DNA of 64,000 bases. It comes from Eudorina sp. 2006-703-Eu-15. Taxonomy: Eukaryota > Chlorophyta > Chlorophyceae > Chlamydomonadales > Volvocaceae. Positions within the stretch are counted from its first letter, which is position 1. Each line of letters starts with the position of its first letter. Below are positions 62,101 through 64,000 of the stretch, piece by piece. The translations under genes were made by a program, and so were the position numbers. The notes below the pieces were generated by a model. It worked only from the letters and a program-made list of their open reading frames with translations, was not told the origin of the DNA and made no database searches. Location: positions 312,773-376,772 of the forward strand of contig BDSI01000081.1 in the NCBI GenBank assembly GCA_003117195.1, written 5' to 3'.

Positions 62101-63714
62101 CCTCTGTGGTTGAGTGGAGCCCCCCTTCTGTGGTTGAGTGGAGCCCCTCCTTCCCCCTTCCCCCTCCCCCGGGTGACTCCTGTCCCTGGTTCAGGACGGC
62201 CGTGCACAGCTTGTCCTGCTGGATCACGGGCTGTACAAGTCGTACACGGACTCGTTCCGGCTGGCCTACGCGGCGCTGTGGCGCAGCCTCATCTTCGCCG
62301 ACGAGGCGGGCATCCGGCGGTACAGCGCCGCCATGAACGCGGGCGACGCGTACGACATCTTCGCGTCCATGCTGACTCAGCGCTCCTGGGATCAGGTGGG
62401 GCGCAGAGTGCGGACCCCCCCGGGGTCCCCCGGCCCTCCTCCCGGGAGCCATGCCAAGGGCCGTTCCGCCGTCCCGAGTGTGTTGGCTGACACACACGAC
62501 CCACATCAGGTTCCCCCGACTAACGGCACCCGCTTGAGGGCCACACGCACCGGGGCGTCATCACCTTGCCCCGAGGATACCGGCACCCCGCCTGCAGGCC
62601 GGGCTCCATCCCCCTCCACCCCGCCTACCGGAGTCCTACGCCCTGATCATCGACGCCCCTGGCTCCTGGGGGTGTTGTGCTCCCAAGCCAATCTGAACGC
62701 CCCACGCCGTCTCTCCCCCGACAGCTCATAACAGCCTCGGCTGCTTTCACTCTACCCCCGGCAACCAGCCAGCCTCCGGTCCCGTCCTTAGCTCCGACCG
62801 ACTCCACCCGCGCAGCTGTGTGTGTGCCTCCGCACCACCTGACCGTCTCTCTCCCTGGCCCCCCCGCCTCAACCTCACACCCTCGTCCGCATCCGCACCC
62901 GTACCCCTGTCGTACAGATCCTGGACACCCGTACCGACCACCTGGCCGTAAAGCGCAGCGCCGAGACGCGGCAGGTGGCTCAGCAGTACATGGCGACCTA
63001 CAGTCGTGAGATCACGGGGCTGCTGCAGCGCATGCCGCGGCCGCTGCTGCTGCTGCTCAAGACCAACGACTGCCTGCGGGCCATCGACTACGCGCTGGGG
63101 GAGCCCATCAACACCTTCGTCATCACGGCGAGGGAGTGCTCGGCGGCGCTGGCGAGGGAGCGGCTGCGCGGCGCGCCGGGGCTGCTGGTGCGGCTGGCTG
63201 TCACGTGGGAGCGCGTGCAGGTGGGGGCGGCGTGGCGGGGAAGGGGGGAAGGGAAGGGCGGGGGAGGGGAAGAAAGGGCGGGGGAGGGGAAGAAAGGGCG
63301 GGGCAGGGGGAGGACGGGGAGGGGACCATGCCGGCCAGCACGTAGCCGTCGGGCCTGAGCGGCCACGCCCGTGTTGCCAATCAAGTCAGCGTAAGCCGCA
63401 AAAGAGTCGCCGCAGCTTGTAGTAGCTGTCGCGACGGGCGGTGACGGTGTCGTGGCGCGACTGCAGTAGCACAGGAAGTCGCCCCCCCGCTTGGTGCCTA
63501 CGTTGTCTTTCCCCACACCGTCGCCCATGCGTCATTGATGCCTTCCCCGCGGCGGCAGGTTGAGGCCCGGATGCTGGGATTTGAGCTCCTGGAGTGGTAC
63601 CGCCGCGTCAAGGCGCGACTAAGGCTGGGCCGCCATCCCCCGGACCTAGACCTGCTGTCGGAGGTCAGCTCGGAGCTGCCGCCGCGGCCCGGCGAGCGGG
63701 CAGCGGCGGCCTGA
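59149..63714 (+). CDS. ABC1/UbiB-family atypical kinase (ADCK1-like)
   Basis: Eight exons: 59149-59398, 59771-59919, 60066-60242, 60729-60911, 61282-61596, 62195-62395, 62918-63220, 63559-63714; 577 residues. The N-terminus is a mitochondrial-type leader followed by a hydrophobic segment (GIGLGLGFGAGVVAY). Family signatures: the KxGQ motif in YTKLGQHIGQ, the Ala-rich loop IASASLAQV, the lysine in LAVKVQH, the catalytic loop VHCDPHAANMLV and DHG in VLLDHGLY. The order and spacing (LLPEEYV, LELDFRHEAANAE across exons, AMNAGDAYDIFASMLTQRSW, LLLLKTNDCLRAIDYALG) follow animal and plant ADCK1. These proteins support coenzyme Q or lipid homeostasis in mitochondria. The fifth donor could be AAG|GTGGTG or, better by consensus, GTG|GTGAGT, a one-codon difference. 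Confidence 0.94.
63234..63312. repeat. GGGAAGAAAGGGCGGGGGAG tandem repeat in ABC1K intron 7
   Basis: Three to four G/A-rich units of about 24 bases directly after the donor region at 63220. Noncoding. Confidence 0.85.
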
Positions 63715-64000
63715 GCGGCCGTCCCTCGCGGGGTCACGGCCTTTCCGCCGCCTCGGGGCCGGGTGCTCGAACTCGAGCCGCCGAGTGGTCCTGACGCTGC
63801 GTGGCTGAGGAAGCCAGCGCTAGCTAGCTGTGGCAGACTGCGACAGCAGCCGGCGGGCGTGCTCGTGATTGATGTTCCTGGTGGATGGGCTGGGGCTGCC
63901 AGGGTCTGGGTCAGGGAAAACTGTCGTGCGTCATGGTGTAGCTAAAGCGATGCGCTGCTGTGTCATGTTGTGGTGTGGTGTGTTGTGGTCGGCTGCTGCT
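63715..64000. other. 3' region of ABC1 kinase gene
   Basis: 286 bases after the stop codon to the window edge, presumably 3' UTR and spacer. No ORF or RNA gene is seen. Confidence 0.5.

Overview
The window is a GC-rich stretch of nuclear DNA from a eukaryote, most likely a ciliated green alga. Almost every gene is split by many introns of roughly 60-1,300 bases with GT-AG (three times apparently GC-AG) borders. Gene content points to the green lineage: a plant-type fused HPPK-DHPS folate enzyme, a plant-type Fpg DNA glycosylase with a basic nuclear tail, and a prolyl 4-hydroxylase with a C-terminal ShK-type cysteine domain. A WDR60-like intermediate chain of dynein-2, the retrograde intraflagellar transport motor, implies the organism makes cilia. 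The species cannot be named from the sequence alone.

Layout, left to right: MnmG/MTO1 tRNA-modifying enzyme (minus, runs off the left edge); WDR60-like dynein-2 intermediate chain (plus); a myristoylation-motif protein kinase fused to a cyclic-nucleotide-binding domain (plus); an F-box/WD40-like protein with a very long poly-Asp tract (minus); an intergenic MITE-like transposon; HPPK-DHPS (plus); prolyl 4-hydroxylase (minus); Fpg/MutM (plus) with a tRNA-Asn gene inside one intron; an RluA-type pseudouridine synthase (minus); a small probable mitochondrial protein, perhaps ribosomal (plus); a Rad51/RecA-fold protein (minus) head-to-head with a RecA-like protein (plus), both without a canonical P-loop; a two-RRM glycine-rich RNA-binding protein (minus); and an ABC1/ADCK1-type atypical kinase (plus). 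Apart from the WDR60/kinase pair, genes alternate strand, giving divergent promoters of about 0.27-1.6 kb and convergent 3' regions of about 0.7-2.7 kb.

Exon structures were worked out by hand from splice sites, reading-phase continuity and family motifs. For ten of the thirteen protein genes the exons sum to a complete open frame. The exceptions are MnmG (cut by the window edge), the RluA gene (a frame change inside one exon) and the Rad51-like gene (last exon unresolved). Several products carry likely mitochondrial leaders (MnmG, HPPK-DHPS, RluA, the small ribosomal-like protein, RecA-like, ABC1K), so organelle RNA, DNA and cofactor upkeep is a loose theme, but nothing shows that the genes form one operon-like system.

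Introns are rich in simple repeats and in short dispersed motifs that recur across unrelated genes; one family sits close to 3' splice sites. The most unusual finding is the divergently transcribed pair of RecA-fold proteins that both appear to have lost the Walker A lysine and the catalytic glutamate.
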